DNA of 64,000 bases from Planococcus ruber (GCF_022819085.1 NZ_JALHAG010000004.1:248001-312000), one strand, 5' to 3'; counted from the stretch's first letter, positions 8,286 to 17,736 are shown. Notes: generated by a model from the letters alone, not told the origin. Translations and numbers: made by a program.

Positions 8286-10910
8286 ATGAAAAACATGAAA
8301 GCGGCAGACATCAGAAGATTGTATATCGAATTCTTTAAAGAAAAAGGCCACGATCAAGAACCAAGTGCGCCTTTAGTCCCGTTCGAAGATCCATCATTAT
8401 TGTGGATCAACAGCGGTGTCGCAACGTTGAAAAAATATTTTGATGGGCGCGTGATTCCCGAAAATCCGAGAATCGTCAATGCGCAAAAATCGATCCGCAC
8501 AAACGATATCGAAAACGTCGGTAAAACAGCGCGCCACCATACGTTCTTCGAAATGCTCGGGAATTTCTCGATCGGCGATTACTTCAAAAAAGAAGCGATC
8601 CACTGGGCTTGGGAATTTTTGACTGACGAAAGATGGATGGGCTTCGATGCTGAAAAGCTTTCTGTCACGATCCATCCGGAAGATGAAGAAGCATACGGCA
8701 TTTGGCTGAATGAAGTCGGCGTGCCGGCTGAGCGCATTATTCGCCTGGAAGGAAACTTCTGGGATATCGGCGAAGGCCCAAGCGGACCGAACTCGGAAAT
8801 CTTCTACGACCGCGGCGAAAAATACGGCAGCGACATGAATGATCCGGAATTGTATCCTGGCGGCGAAAACGACCGTTACCTGGAAGTGTGGAACTTGGTA
8901 TTTTCTCAGTTCAACCACAATCCGGACCATACGTATACACCGCTTCCGAAACAGAACATTGATACCGGTATGGGACTTGAGCGCATGGCTTCTGTCGTTC
9001 AAGACGTTCCGACTAACTACGATACCGATCTATTCACGCCGATCATTGCGAAAACGGAAGAGATTTCCGGCAAGAAATACGGCGAAGACGAAGATGCAGA
9101 TATGGCGTTCAAAGTCATCGCTGACCACGTCCGTACCGTTGCCTTTGCAATCGGAGACGGAGCGCTTCCATCAAACGAAGGACGCGGATATGTTCTGCGC
9201 CGCTTGCTGCGCCGAGCTGTCCGCTATGCGAAAAAACTGGGCATTGAACAACCGTTTATGTTTGAACTGGTGCCGGTAGTCGGAGACATCATGAACGATT
9301 TCTATCCGGAAGTGACGGATAAAAAAGATTTCATCATCCGCGTCATGAAATTGGAAGAAGAGCGTTTCCATGAAACCTTGCATGACGGCTTAGCGATTCT
9401 ATCGACAGTCGTCAAGCAGCAAAAAGCATCCGGCCATTCGGAAATTCCTGGAGAAGATGCATTCCGTTTGTATGATACGTACGGATTCCCAGTTGAATTG
9501 ACAGAGGAATATGCGGAAGAAGAAGGCATGACGATTGACCACGCTGGATTTGAAGCAGCGATGCAAGAACAGCGCGACCGTGCACGCAGTGCGCGCCAGA
9601 ACGTCAACTCGATGCAGACGCAATCGGAAGTGCTGGGGAACATTAAAGAAGCGAGCGAATTTATCGGCTACACACAAACGGTAGCAGATGCAAAAATCCT
9701 CTACATCATTAAAGACGGCGAGTTGGCTGAAAGCGCACATGAAGGGGAAGAAGTGCAGGTTATTCTGGACCAGACGCCATTCTATGCTGAAAGCGGCGGT
9801 CAGATTGCTGACCACGGTAAATTGACGAACGACTTGGTGAAAGCTGTCGTGCTCGATGTGAAAAAAGCGCCGAATGGCCAAAACCTCCATTCGGTCAGAG
9901 TGGAAACCGGGGAATTGACAAAAGCATCGGTACACGCGCAAGTGGATGCAAGCGAACGCCGCCACACGGTCAAAAACCATACGGCAACGCATTTATTGCA
10001 CCAAGCGCTTAAAGACACTTTAGGGACACATGTCAATCAGGCGGGTTCTTATGTCGGACCGGATCGACTCCGTTTTGACTTCTCTCATTTCGGGCAAGTA
10101 ACGAGTGAGGAACTGGAGCAAATCGAACGAATCGTCAACGAGAAAGTCTGGGAAGGCATTTCCGTACAAACCGGCTACCATAACTTGCAAGAAGCAAAAG
10201 ACATGGGGGCTATGGCCTTGTTCGGCGAGAAATACGGAGACGTGGTCCGGGTTGTTGAAATCGGCGGCTATTCGCTTGAGCTTTGCGGCGGTGTCCATGT
10301 AGCAAATACAGCTGAAATCGGCGTCTTCAAAATTGTTTCGGAAAGCGGCATCGGTGCGGGCATTCGCCGCATTGAAGCAGTAACGGGCAAAGGCGCTTAT
10401 GAAAACTTGAAAGACAGCGAAAACTTGCTCACAGAAACTGCGGGCCTATTGAAATCTTCGACGAAAGACCTGATCCAAAAAGTCCAATCGTTCCAGCAGG
10501 AAATGAAAAACCTTCAGCGCGAAAACGAATCGTTGATGGCAAAAATTTCGAATGCCCAGTCTTCTGAAATTATGGCAGCTGCACGCCAAGTAAATGATAT
10601 TACGGTGCTTTCTGCACGCGTTGAAGCAAAAGACAACAACCAATTGCGCCAAATGATGGACGATTTGAAGCAGAAATTTGAGAAAGCGGTTATTGTGCTG
10701 GGCGCTGCTGACGGTGAAAAAGTCATGTTGGTGGCAGGTGTGACAAAAGAATTGGCAGGCGGGAACTATCATGCCGGCCAAATCGTCAAACACGTAGCTG
10801 AACTTTGCGGAGGCAAGGGCGGCGGCCGTCCGGATATGGCGATGGCGGGTGCGAAAAATCCGGAAAAACTGGATGAAGCTTTGGAATCTGTCTACAACTT
10901 GCTCAAATAG
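8286..10910 (+). CDS. alaS: Alanyl-tRNA synthetase
   Basis: 874 residues, normal length. Class II catalytic core in the N-terminal ~250 residues ([15 protein letters not shown] and [18 protein letters not shown] motifs), tRNA-recognition region, editing domain with the metal-binding HTATH at about 565 and CGGVH at about 667, then a coiled-coil stretch and the C-terminal C-Ala domain rich in glycine ([14 protein letters not shown]). AGGAGG lies seven bases before the chosen ATG; a second ATG three codons on is further from it. Controlled by the alanine T-box upstream. Followed by ireB-ruvX-yrzB as in most Firmicutes. Confidence 0.98.
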   Translation: MKNMKAADIRRLYIEFFKEKGHDQEPSAPLVPFEDPSLLWINSGVATLKKYFDGRVIPENPRIVNAQKSIRTNDIENVGKTARHHTFFEMLGNFSIGDYFKKEAIHWAWEFLTDERWMGFDAEKLSVTIHPEDEEAYGIWLNEVGVPAERIIRLEGNFWDIGEGPSGPNSEIFYDRGEKYGSDMNDPELYPGGENDRYLEVWNLVFSQFNHNPDHTYTPLPKQNIDTGMGLERMASVVQDVPTNYDTDLFTPIIAKTEEISGKKYGEDEDADMAFKVIADHVRTVAFAIGDGALPSNEGRGYVLRRLLRRAVRYAKKLGIEQPFMFELVPVVGDIMNDFYPEVTDKKDFIIRVMKLEEERFHETLHDGLAILSTVVKQQKASGHSEIPGEDAFRLYDTYGFPVELTEEYAEEEGMTIDHAGFEAAMQEQRDRARSARQNVNSMQTQSEVLGNIKEASEFIGYTQTVADAKILYIIKDGELAESAHEGEEVQVILDQTPFYAESGGQIADHGKLTNDLVKAVVLDVKKAPNGQNLHSVRVETGELTKASVHAQVDASERRHTVKNHTATHLLHQALKDTLGTHVNQAGSYVGPDRLRFDFSHFGQVTSEELEQIERIVNEKVWEGISVQTGYHNLQEAKDMGAMALFGEKYGDVVRVVEIGGYSLELCGGVHVANTAEIGVFKIVSESGIGAGIRRIEAVTGKGAYENLKDSENLLTETAGLLKSSTKDLIQKVQSFQQEMKNLQRENESLMAKISNAQSSEIMAAARQVNDITVLSARVEAKDNNQLRQMMDDLKQKFEKAVIVLGAADGEKVMLVAGVTKELAGGNYHAGQIVKHVAELCGGKGGGRPDMAMAGAKNPEKLDEALESVYNLLK

Positions 10911-10911
10911 G

Positions 10912-10940
10912 TTTAATAAATGGGAGATATCGTTTATAAT
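10912..10940 (+). promoter_or_regulatory. Candidate promoter of ireB-ruvX-yrzB inside an inverted repeat
   Basis: TATAAT at 10935-10940 with a weak TTTAAT 17 bases upstream. The -10 box lies just inside an interrupted inverted repeat whose arms are 10923-10934 (GGAGATA..CGTT) and 10958-10970 (AACG..TATCTCC). Confidence 0.45.
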
Positions 10941-10999
10941 GAGAGTCAGGCAGCGAGAACGTTTATCTCCTATCTAAATCCGAAAGCGAGGTGCTTGTC

Positions 11000-11266
11000 G
11001 TGAGTTCATTTGATCAAACTATGAAATTCAATCCGTCTGATGAATCGATGGAGCAGGAAGTGAAGCATGTGATGCTTCAGGTTCATGCTGCACTTGAAGA
11101 AAAAGGGTACAACCCAATCAATCAGATTGTCGGCTATTTATTATCAGGTGATCCGGCTTATATTCCTCGCCACCAGGATGCACGCAATATGATTCGCAAA
11201 CTTGAACGGGATGAAATTCTGGAAGAGCTTGTGAAATTCTACATCAAAAAGAATAACGAGGAATAA
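11000..11266 (+). CDS. ireB: IreB family regulatory phosphoprotein (UPF0297, YrzL)
   Basis: 88 residues beginning (V)[10 protein letters not shown], closely like B. subtilis YrzL, with the conserved [21 protein letters not shown] core. In Enterococcus the orthologue IreB is a substrate of the Ser/Thr kinase IreK and represses cephalosporin resistance; its N-terminal threonine that is phosphorylated there is matched here by the TMKF segment. GTG at 11000 is chosen because GAGGTG lies seven bases upstream and the protein then aligns with YrzL; a GTG three codons earlier overlaps that site. ruvX begins one base after the stop, so the two are translationally linked. Confidence 0.93.
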   Translation: MSSFDQTMKFNPSDESMEQEVKHVMLQVHAALEEKGYNPINQIVGYLLSGDPAYIPRHQDARNMIRKLERDEILEELVKFYIKKNNEE

Positions 11267-11267
11267 C

Positions 11268-11684
11268 ATGAGAACAATGGGACTGGATGTCGGTTCGAAA
11301 ACAATTGGCGTTGCCATCAGCGATGCGCTTGGGTGGACGGCCCAAGGCATCGAAACTGTCAAAATCAATGAAGCAATAGGTGAATTCGGCCTGGAGCGTT
11401 TAGGTGAATTGATCAAACAGTACGAAGTCAGCCAGATCGTTGTCGGTTATCCGAAAAACATGAACAATTCAATCGGTCCGCGCGCCGAAGCATCTGAGAA
11501 ATTTGCAGCTCTGCTTGAAGAAGCGTATTCAATGCCGGTTGTGCTATGGGATGAACGGCTTACGACGATGGCGGCAGAAAAAATGCTGATTTCAGCAGAC
11601 GTCAGCCGAAAGAACCGCAAGAAAGTGATCGACAAGATGGCGGCAGTCATGATTTTGCAAGGCTATCTTGATTTTAAAAAATGA
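11268..11684 (+). CDS. ruvX: RuvX/YqgF, pre-16S rRNA nuclease / Holliday junction resolvase-like
   Basis: 138 residues with an RNase H-like fold. Seen: first catalytic Asp in [13 protein letters not shown] (Asp7), the [16 protein letters not shown] segment, LWDERLTT, and a C-terminal VIDKMAAV with the last acidic residue. The family was first annotated as a resolvase; in E. coli YqgF processes the 5' end of 16S rRNA, and I regard a ribosome role as more likely given the neighbours. Sits between ireB and yrzB with spacing of 1 and 13 bases, a conserved three-gene unit downstream of alaS. Confidence 0.93.
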   Translation: MRTMGLDVGSKTIGVAISDALGWTAQGIETVKINEAIGEFGLERLGELIKQYEVSQIVVGYPKNMNNSIGPRAEASEKFAALLEEAYSMPVVLWDERLTTMAAEKMLISADVSRKNRKKVIDKMAAVMILQGYLDFKK

Positions 11685-11697
11685 TGAGGTGACCCAA

Positions 11698-12006
11698 ATG
11701 GAACACGGACAAGAGCATATTACGGTCGTAGATGAAAACGGCAACGAACAATTATTTGAGGTATTGTTTACATTTGAATCAGAGGATTTCGGAAAATCAT
11801 ACGTTTTGTATTTCCCGGTAGGCGCTGAGGAAGATGACGAAGGCGAAATTGAAATCCAGGCTTCTTCTTTCACTGAAAACGAAGATGCAGATGGAAAAAT
11901 CGCTGGCGGCGAACTTCGCCCGGTTGAAACGGACGAAGAGTGGGACATGATCGAAGAAATGCTGAACACGTTCCTTGAAGAAGAGGAACAAGAAGAAGAA
12001 TTTTAA
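11698..12006 (+). CDS. yrzB: DUF1292 family protein YrzB
   Basis: 102 residues, strongly acidic, ending in a run of Glu. The pattern [20 protein letters not shown], then YVLYFPV and a Glu/Asp-rich tail is typical of DUF1292. No signal peptide or membrane segment. Start is ATG 11698 with GAGGTGA just upstream; an in-frame start ten codons earlier lies within ruvX and has no site. Function is unknown; the conserved linkage with ireB and ruvX suggests a shared transcript rather than a proven shared role. Confidence 0.9.
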   Translation: MEHGQEHITVVDENGNEQLFEVLFTFESEDFGKSYVLYFPVGAEEDDEGEIEIQASSFTENEDADGKIAGGELRPVETDEEWDMIEEMLNTFLEEEEQEEEF

Positions 12007-12019
12007 TCTAAATTGGAAA

Positions 12020-12053
12020 GGGACGGAATTGAAGGCTGATTCCGTCTTTTTCT
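12020..12053 (+). terminator. Rho-independent terminator of the ireB-ruvX-yrzB unit
   Basis: GACGGAAT (12022-12029) pairs with ATTCCGTC (12039-12046), followed by TTTTTC. Confidence 0.85.
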
Positions 12054-12147
12054 TTTGGGACGATTTCTGTATACTGATAGAGAGATACTTCAAGACATGG
12101 AACTTCTTCATTCCTGCTGCGTTTCAATAGTGTGGAACCAATGAGAG

Positions 12148-12191
12148 TGGCCAGTGATTTTCTGCTTATCCGGGCAGAGTCTTGCTGGCCA
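12148..12191 (+). promoter_or_regulatory. Hairpin in the mltG leader
   Basis: TGGCCAG (12148-12154) pairs with CTGGCCA (12185-12191), continued by an imperfect inner stem closing with TTCTGC / GCAGAG around an 8-base loop. There is no T tract after it, so it does not look like a terminator. It lies 37 bases upstream of the mltG start; a TATACT at 12070-12075 could be the promoter. Confidence 0.4.
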
Positions 12192-12228
12192 TTAAAATGG
12201 AATGAAGATAAAGCTAAGGGGGGAACCC

Positions 12229-13353
12229 ATGGACAAGCCGTCAAAGAAACAGATCATGTTCGAACGGATGAGCGAAAAGAAGAAAGAAACGAAGGTAGTC
12301 CGGCGGATTGTGGCGATCATTGCCTTGGTCCTGCTGCTGATTGTCGGAGTCGCTGGATTCCTGGCCTATAATTTTGTCACGAGTGCATTAGAGCCGGTCA
12401 ATCCGGATTCTGAAAAAGTGATTGAGATCGAAGTGCCGATCGGTTCGAATCTGGACAGCATTGCGGAATTGCTCGAAGAAAAAGGGCTGATTAAAAATGC
12501 CCGCATCTACAAATATTACGTGAAGTTCAACAATCATTCAGATTTCCAGGCGGGAACTTATGGTCTATTGCCGTCGATGACGCTGGATGAAATTACGGAA
12601 AGCTTGAAAACCGGCAAAGTCTACCGTGAACCGCTGTTTTCAATCACGGTCCCTGAAGGGCTGACGCTCGAAGAAATTGCAACGCGGGTTATTGAAGAAA
12701 AAACCGATTACACAGCTGAAGAATTCATGGCGCGTGTAACGGATGAAGCTTACATCGACCAGTTGATGAATGAGTACCCGACGCTCTTGACCGATGAAAT
12801 CAAAGGCGAAAACGTCAAGTTTGCCCTGGAAGGCTATTTATTCCCGGCAACTTATCCGTTTTACGAAGAAGATCCGTCACTAGATTTGATCATTAAACAG
12901 ATGTTGGATGCTACGAACTCAGTCGTATCCCAATATCAGGCTGTACTCGAAGAAATGGAAAAGACGCCGCATTGGCTGCTGACTTTCGCTTCGCTTCTTG
13001 AAGAGGAAGCGACAGCCCAGGCAGACCGTGAAACGATTGCCAGTGTCTTCTACAACCGCTTGAACGACGGTATGCCGCTGCAGACAGACCCGACCGTCAT
13101 TTATGCAATGGGCGAACATAAAGAACGTTTGTTCAATAAAGACTATGAATTCGAAGATCCGTATAGCACCTATCAAAACAAAGGATTGCCGCCGGGGCCG
13201 ATTGCCGGAGCCGGAGCTTCCTCAATCCAGGCTGTGTTGGATCCCGCTACGACGGAATACTATTATTTCTTAGCCGATTCCGAGGGAGTCAATCATTTTG
13301 CTAAGACATATGACGAACATTTGAAGAATCAGGCTGAATACATCGGCAACTGA
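12229..13353 (+). CDS. mltG: Endolytic murein transglycosylase MltG (YceG/YrrL)
   Basis: 374 residues. Cytoplasmic basic N-terminus, one membrane helix at about 26-48, an extracellular LysM-like region (PIGSNLDSIAELLEEKG, about 70-86), and the YceG catalytic domain. Seen: ALEGYLFPATYPF at about 199-211, the catalytic glutamate in ASLLEEEA (about 254-261), and RLNDGMPLQTDPTVIYAMG. MltG cuts nascent glycan strands and sets peptidoglycan chain length, acting with the elongasome or divisome. Start chosen at ATG 12229 behind AAGGGGGG; an upstream in-frame ATG nine codons earlier is weaker. Confidence 0.94.
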   Translation: MDKPSKKQIMFERMSEKKKETKVVRRIVAIIALVLLLIVGVAGFLAYNFVTSALEPVNPDSEKVIEIEVPIGSNLDSIAELLEEKGLIKNARIYKYYVKFNNHSDFQAGTYGLLPSMTLDEITESLKTGKVYREPLFSITVPEGLTLEEIATRVIEEKTDYTAEEFMARVTDEAYIDQLMNEYPTLLTDEIKGENVKFALEGYLFPATYPFYEEDPSLDLIIKQMLDATNSVVSQYQAVLEEMEKTPHWLLTFASLLEEEATAQADRETIASVFYNRLNDGMPLQTDPTVIYAMGEHKERLFNKDYEFEDPYSTYQNKGLPPGPIAGAGASSIQAVLDPATTEYYYFLADSEGVNHFAKTYDEHLKNQAEYIGN

Positions 13354-13360
13354 TGATGGG

Positions 13361-13396
13361 CAAGAAGGAAGCGACCTCGCATTCCTTCTTGTTTTA
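13361..13396 (+). terminator. Terminator of mltG
   Basis: CAAGAAGGAA (13361-13370) pairs with TTCCTTCTTG (13382-13391), followed by TTTTA. The tail is short, so some read-through into yrrM is possible. Confidence 0.75.
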
Positions 13397-13445
13397 TGTT
13401 ATTATAGGTAGTAATTTTTGCTGCGGTAAAAAGGAGCTTTTAACG

Positions 13446-14063
13446 ATGGAACAACAGAATTTATCCGCTGCTTTGGCATTGGTCAGAAAATATGCAGAAA
13501 CGCATCACGTACCGATTATGGAAGAGTCCGGAATAGACGAATTGCTCGTTTTGCTAAAAGAGCAAAAGCCGCACCATATCTTGGAGATCGGTTCGGCAAT
13601 CGGGTTTTCAGCCATTAAAATGGCTGCCGGAATGCCGGGATGCCACGTTGATACGATTGAACGGGATGATACCCGCTACGAGAAAGCGGTAGAATTTATT
13701 TCGCTTGCCGGGATGAGCGAGGCGATCCGCATTTTCCATGCCGATGCATTGGAAATGGATTTAGCGCAGTTGAAGCCTTCCTATGATGCGATTTTCATCG
13801 ATGCGGCCAAAGGGCAATATGAAAAGTTTTTTGTGAAATACGAAAGCCTGTTGGCTGACAACGGCTTGATCTATTGTGATAATATGCATATGCACGGCAT
13901 GGCCGATATGGAGATCTCGGAAATTCCAAGAAGAAAACGGACAATGATCCGGAATCTCAAAGCCTTCAAAGAACATATGCTGAATCATCCCTCTTACGAA
14001 GTGGAGTTGCTTCCAGTAGGAGACGGCATCATGATTTGCCGTAAAAAGCCATTCAAAAAATAA
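13446..14063 (+). CDS. yrrM: Class I O-methyltransferase YrrM (TrmR-like)
   Basis: 205 residues. SAM-binding motif [17 protein letters not shown], acidic loop IERDDTRY and the metal-binding-type [11 protein letters not shown] mark the caffeoyl-CoA O-methyltransferase-like family. The B. subtilis orthologue YrrM has been renamed TrmR, a tRNA 5-hydroxyuridine (ho5U34) methyltransferase that makes mo5U. AAGGAG lies about ten bases before ATG 13446; the frame extends upstream through the mltG terminator, so an earlier start is unlikely. In B. subtilis yrrN and yrrO (U32 proteins that make the ho5U substrate) follow; here udk follows directly. Confidence 0.88.
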   Translation: MEQQNLSAALALVRKYAETHHVPIMEESGIDELLVLLKEQKPHHILEIGSAIGFSAIKMAAGMPGCHVDTIERDDTRYEKAVEFISLAGMSEAIRIFHADALEMDLAQLKPSYDAIFIDAAKGQYEKFFVKYESLLADNGLIYCDNMHMHGMADMEISEIPRRKRTMIRNLKAFKEHMLNHPSYEVELLPVGDGIMICRKKPFKK

Positions 14064-14088
14064 TATAGTTTGCAAGGAGTATGGAAGA

Positions 14089-14712
14089 ATGTCTAAAAAC
14101 CGTCCAGTCGTAATTGGAATTGCAGGAGGATCCGGCTCAGGCAAGACGAGCGTAACGAATTCCATTTATGAAGTATTCAAAGAAAATTCAGTAGTGGTGA
14201 TTGAGCAGGACTACTATTACAAAGACCAAAGCCATTTGGCATTTGAGGAACGGCTGGAAACGAACTATGATCATCCGCTGGCCTTCGATACGGATTTGCT
14301 GATCGACCATATCAATGAATTGATCGATAGAAAACCGATCGAAAAGCCTGTTTATAATTATGCCCTACATACCCGTGCTGAAGAAACGGTGGCGATTGAG
14401 CCGAAAGATGTCATCATTTTAGAAGGCATTCTCGTCCTTGAAGATCAGCGCCTTCGCGATTTGATGGACATTAAGCTATTTGTCGATACCGATGCCGATT
14501 TGCGGATCATCCGCCGTTTGCTGCGCGACATCAATGAGCGGGGACGGACGATCGATTCAGTCATCGAGCAATATTTGACCGTTGTACGTCCGATGCACAA
14601 TCAATTTATCGAACCGACAAAGCGCTATGCAGATGTCATTATCCCTGAAGGCGGGCAGAACGAAGTCGCAATTGACTTGATGGTTACAAAAATTAAAACA
14701 ATTCTTGAATAG
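14089..14712 (+). CDS. udk: Uridine kinase
   Basis: 207 residues. P-loop GGSGSGKT at 13-20, then the [11 protein letters not shown] motif and [12 protein letters not shown] typical of uridine/cytidine kinases, and [13 protein letters not shown] with the lid arginines. Phosphorylates uridine and cytidine with ATP or GTP for pyrimidine salvage in the cytosol; cdd elsewhere in this window supplies uridine. AAGGAG is upstream of the ATG. Followed by greA after a probable promoter. Confidence 0.96.
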   Translation: MSKNRPVVIGIAGGSGSGKTSVTNSIYEVFKENSVVVIEQDYYYKDQSHLAFEERLETNYDHPLAFDTDLLIDHINELIDRKPIEKPVYNYALHTRAEETVAIEPKDVIILEGILVLEDQRLRDLMDIKLFVDTDADLRIIRRLLRDINERGRTIDSVIEQYLTVVRPMHNQFIEPTKRYADVIIPEGGQNEVAIDLMVTKIKTILE

Positions 14713-14733
14713 ATTGACAGTTTATAATATGAT
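14705..14733 (+). promoter_or_regulatory. Candidate sigma-A promoter of greA
   Basis: TTGAAT at 14705-14710 (overlapping the udk stop) and TATGAT at 14728-14733 with a 17-base spacer; about 58 bases before the greA start. Confidence 0.55.
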
Positions 14734-14790
14734 GATACGAGACTGACGGATAGCAACAATCCAAAGTCAGCAGTTGAAGGAGTGGGAACA

Positions 14791-15267
14791 ATGGCTAACG
14801 AAAAACAATTTCCGATGACAGCTGCAGGAAAGCAGAAGTTGGAAGAAGAACTGGATTTCTTAAAAACCGTAAAACGCAAAGAAGTCGTTGAACGGATCAA
14901 AATAGCACGCAGTTTCGGGGATCTTTCCGAGAACTCTGAATACGATTCGGCTAAAGAAGACCAGGCATTTGTAGAAGGTCGAATTTCAACATTGGAATCG
15001 ATGATCCGCAATGCGGTCATCATCAACGAAAATGAATTGAACAAAGATATCGTCCGTTTAGGAACAACGGTTACTTTTGTAGAAGTTCCGGATGGCGACG
15101 AAGAATCTTATACAATCGTTGGGTCAGCTGAAGCAGATCCATTGGAAGGGCGCATTTCCAATGACTCGCCGATTGCAAAAAGCATGATCGGCCGCACGAT
15201 TGGAGAAAATGTTAAAGTTTTGACGCCAGGCGGCGAAATGGAAATTAAAATCGTTTCAATTACCTAA
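14791..15267 (+). CDS. greA: Transcription elongation factor GreA
   Basis: 158 residues. N-terminal antiparallel coiled coil (about 10-75) with the tip acidic residues in [16 protein letters not shown], followed by the C-terminal FKBP-like domain ending MEIKIVSIT. GreA enters the RNA polymerase secondary channel and stimulates cleavage of backtracked transcripts. ATG 14791 has AAGGAG eight bases upstream; the GTG three codons earlier overlaps that site. Flanked by its own promoter and terminator, so it can be expressed independently of udk. Confidence 0.97.
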   Translation: MANEKQFPMTAAGKQKLEEELDFLKTVKRKEVVERIKIARSFGDLSENSEYDSAKEDQAFVEGRISTLESMIRNAVIINENELNKDIVRLGTTVTFVEVPDGDEESYTIVGSAEADPLEGRISNDSPIAKSMIGRTIGENVKVLTPGGEMEIKIVSIT

Positions 15268-15274
15268 TACTTTT

Positions 15275-15304
15275 AGCCATTCTTAGTAAGAATGGCTGTT
15301 TTTA
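15275..15304 (+). terminator. Rho-independent terminator of greA
   Basis: AGCCATTCTT (15275-15284) pairs with AAGAATGGCT (15288-15297) around a 3-base loop, followed by a T-rich run. Confidence 0.9.
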
Positions 15305-15399
15305 TTAAAAAATAATCGAAAATGAAACATTCTTTTCGTCAAATCGTCAAATTTGTTAGAGCGCATTATGCTAAAATAATGTGAAGAGGAGGCAATTGA

Positions 15400-16137
15400 A
15401 TGTCAAATGAACAAAATCCGTATCCTTCTCGTTTGAAAAAGAAAAACCGGTCCAATTCTATTTTGAATATGATGATCGGTTTGGTATTTACATTAATCCT
15501 TATTACGGGAGCTTTTATATTCCTGGATAATGGAGAAGAAAATGCGGCGGAGCCTGAACAGGTGGAAATCGCATCAGATACTGAACAGCAAACGAGCGAA
15601 GAAGATACGAGTGCAGCAGAAAACGAAGCAACAACTGAAGAAACGACAGACACGGACACAGCAGTAGAAACAGAGGAATCGACCGAAGAGGCTGCCGAAG
15701 ACACAGAAGCTGAAACTGCTGACGAGAACGCAGCAGCTGAAGAAGACAATGCTGACGAAGCAGAAGAAGGCAAAGTGACGGTTGGCGGAAAAATTACGCG
15801 TGAGGAATCAAATGATCCTATCGTGGAAGAAACCGTCATCAACACGAGCTGGGAGCCGGTCGGCACTTCCCAATCCGGCAACCATGTTTCGGTCTATGAA
15901 AAAGGTTCAGTAGATTGGAATGAAAAAATCCAGGCCATTTCTTATGCGACGGGTTTAGGCGAAGATAATATGTATATCATGATGGTGAAAAACGGCGGTG
16001 GGCCGCAAAAATCTATCGGTGTCGTCCAGTCGAAAGACCAATCCCAAAAATATCGCGTCCATCTTGAATGGGTTGACAGCGAAGGCTGGAAACCTGTTAA
16101 AATGGATGTATTAAAAACGCTTGATGGCGCCTATTAA
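15400..16137 (+). CDS. yrrS: YrrS-like DUF1510 membrane protein
   Basis: 245 residues. Short basic cytoplasmic N-terminus containing SRLKKKNR, one membrane helix at about 22-42, a long extracellular Glu/Thr/Ala-rich linker at about 46-125, and a C-terminal DUF1510 domain starting near GKVTVGGKIT. The same architecture is seen in B. subtilis YrrS, which is linked to pbpI and reported to bind the division/elongation adaptor GpsB through a cytoplasmic arginine motif; the SRLKKK stretch could serve that role here, but this is inference. pbpI is not next to it in this genome. The low-complexity linker will evolve fast. Confidence 0.85.
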   Translation: MSNEQNPYPSRLKKKNRSNSILNMMIGLVFTLILITGAFIFLDNGEENAAEPEQVEIASDTEQQTSEEDTSAAENEATTEETTDTDTAVETEESTEEAAEDTEAETADENAAAEEDNADEAEEGKVTVGGKITREESNDPIVEETVINTSWEPVGTSQSGNHVSVYEKGSVDWNEKIQAISYATGLGEDNMYIMMVKNGGGPQKSIGVVQSKDQSQKYRVHLEWVDSEGWKPVKMDVLKTLDGAY

Positions 16138-16154
16138 TAAGGCGTCTTTTTTTT
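16123..16154 (+). terminator. Terminator overlapping the end of yrrS
   Basis: Imperfect inverted repeat GGCGCCT / AGGCGTC around 16126-16146 followed by nine T; the stop codon lies in the loop. Confidence 0.6.
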
Positions 16155-16188
16155 CGAAATGATTTAAGGACGAAAGGATGATAATAAA

Positions 16189-16893
16189 ATGAAAATTGGC
16201 GTAATTGGTGCGATGGAAGAAGAAGTGGAACTGCTGCGGAGCAGTTTGGAGAATACGGAGACAGAAACGATTGCAAATTGCGAGTTCACCTCCGGTACAT
16301 ATAAAGGCCAAGAAGTTGTCTTGCTGAAAAGCGGCATCGGGAAAGTGAACGCAGCCATGTCGACAACCCTTTTGCTTCATCACTTCAAACCGGATATCGT
16401 GATCAACACGGGATCCGCTGGCGGATTTGATGAAGAATTGGAAGTTGGCGCGATTGTCATTTCAGACGAAGTTCGCCACCATGATGTGGATGTGACGGTT
16501 TTTGGCTATGAAATGGGCCAGGTGCCGCAAATGCCGGCTGCTTTTACTTCCAATGAAGAATTGATTGAACTGGCCGTAAAAGCGGTAGAAGAGATCGGAG
16601 AGCACGCTCATGCAGTTGGCTTGATTGCTACAGGCGACTCATTCATGAACGATCCGGAACGCGTAGCGAAAGTGCGGGAGTTTTTCCCGGCAATGAAAGC
16701 CTCGGAAATGGAAGCAGCTGCCGTTGCGCAGGTGTGCTATCAATTTAATGTGGCTTTTGTCGTTATCCGTGCGCTATCCGACATCGCCGGCAAAGAATCG
16801 AATATTTCTTTTGATGAATTCCTTCCGGTAGCGGCAAAACATTCGACGCAAATCGTTCTTCATGTAATCGAGCGCTTGGCAGACCGAATTTAA
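16189..16893 (+). CDS. mtnN: 5'-methylthioadenosine/S-adenosylhomocysteine nucleosidase
   Basis: 234 residues. Removes adenine from MTA, SAH and 5'-deoxyadenosine, recycling SAM by-products and starting the route to autoinducer-2 if luxS is present. Seen: [16 protein letters not shown] with the catalytic-base region Glu at about 11-12, glycine-rich [12 protein letters not shown], the substrate-contact [11 protein letters not shown], and the catalytic Asp in [14 protein letters not shown] follows an AAAGGATG site. Ends at a terminator shared with pssA. In B. subtilis it lies in an operon with mccA and mccB, which are not present here. Confidence 0.96.
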   Translation: MKIGVIGAMEEEVELLRSSLENTETETIANCEFTSGTYKGQEVVLLKSGIGKVNAAMSTTLLLHHFKPDIVINTGSAGGFDEELEVGAIVISDEVRHHDVDVTVFGYEMGQVPQMPAAFTSNEELIELAVKAVEEIGEHAHAVGLIATGDSFMNDPERVAKVREFFPAMKASEMEAAAVAQVCYQFNVAFVVIRALSDIAGKESNISFDEFLPVAAKHSTQIVLHVIERLADRI

Positions 16894-16913
16894 TTCATTC
16901 GTATGAGCAAAAG

Positions 16914-16955
16914 AAAAAAGCTGGAAGCGTTTTTTACAACGCTTCCAGCTTTTAA
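16914..16955. terminator. Bidirectional terminator between mtnN and pssA
   Basis: AAGCTGGAAGCGTT and AACGCTTCCAGCTT form a long stem; T-rich tracts follow on both strands, serving the convergent genes. Confidence 0.9.
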
Positions 16956-17491
16956 ACTTTTCTTAAGGTAAATGTGCTGATCATCAAGATGGAGCAAATC
17001 ATGAAAAGAAACATGAAAGCAACTGGCGGAAATACCGAAATTCCGAAAAAGGACAACGTGACAACTGTTCCGGCTGCCGTGATCGGCAAACCGACAAAAT
17101 AGCCGTTCGATTCAGAGATGTTGAAGCGGGCGAGCCTGAAAGCGCCGCTGGCTATATAAATCACCGTGAACACCATGCCCGTTATGCCGAAAACGGTCAA
17201 AACCAATTCATAGATTAGAATTGCGGGTGCAACACCGAACGAGATGATGTCACTCATCGAATCGAGCTGTTTGCCAAGTTCCGATTCCTGATTGAACTTT
17301 CTTGCGACCATTCCATCAAAACGGTCTAGAAATGCGGCAATGAAAATAAAAAGTACGCTATAGCTATAGAAGCCGTTTAACGAGGCCATGATTGAGGCGC
17401 CGCCAAAAGTCATATTGCCGATAGTGAGCATATTTGCAGTTTGAGATCTCAGCTTTTTAATTGTGCTATCCATTCGTTCGATTATCAGCAA
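16952..17491 (-). CDS. pssA: CDP-diacylglycerol--serine O-phosphatidyltransferase
   Basis: 179 residues, an integral membrane protein with about five or six helices. The CDP-alcohol phosphotransferase signature D-G-x2-A-R-x8-G-x3-D-x3-D is complete (Asp59, Gly60, Ala63, Arg64, Gly73, Asp77, Asp81). Makes phosphatidylserine from CDP-DAG and serine, the substrate of Psd encoded divergently. The start is TTG at 17491 with AAGGAG nine bases upstream; an ATG six codons later is too far from the site. In B. subtilis pssA and psd are in one operon elsewhere in the genome. Confidence 0.93.
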   Translation of the reverse strand: MLIIERMDSTIKKLRSQTANMLTIGNMTFGGASIMASLNGFYSYSVLFIFIAAFLDRFDGMVARKFNQESELGKQLDSMSDIISFGVAPAILIYELVLTVFGITGMVFTVIYIASGAFRLARFNISESNGYFVGLPITAAGTVVTLSFFGISVFPPVAFMFLFMICSILMISTFTLRKV

Positions 17492-17610
17492 TGGAAAACA
17501 CTCCTTTTTTGTCTAGTCTACAGCAGATGTAATTTACAAATGCCTGCGATTTTATCGTGTACATTCTTTTCGGTGGAGTAGGCGGGGGATTATTCAGTAT
17601 GGCATAATCC

Positions 17611-17622
17611 GGCATGCATGCC
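17611..17622. promoter_or_regulatory. 12-bp perfect palindrome between pssA and psd
   Basis: GGCATGCATGCC is a perfect palindrome lying midway in the 245-bp divergent intergenic region, with another GGCAT just before it (17601-17605). It could be an operator for a shared regulator; nothing else supports that. Confidence 0.35.
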
Positions 17623-17736
17623 AACAGAACGGGCGAATTTAAGAAGATACTGTATATTTATAACCCGCTTATTCATTTCATTATACTGTGAAAGGCCAAA
17701 AAATGGTAGACTATTTTAAGCGATGGAGGTGCTCCT

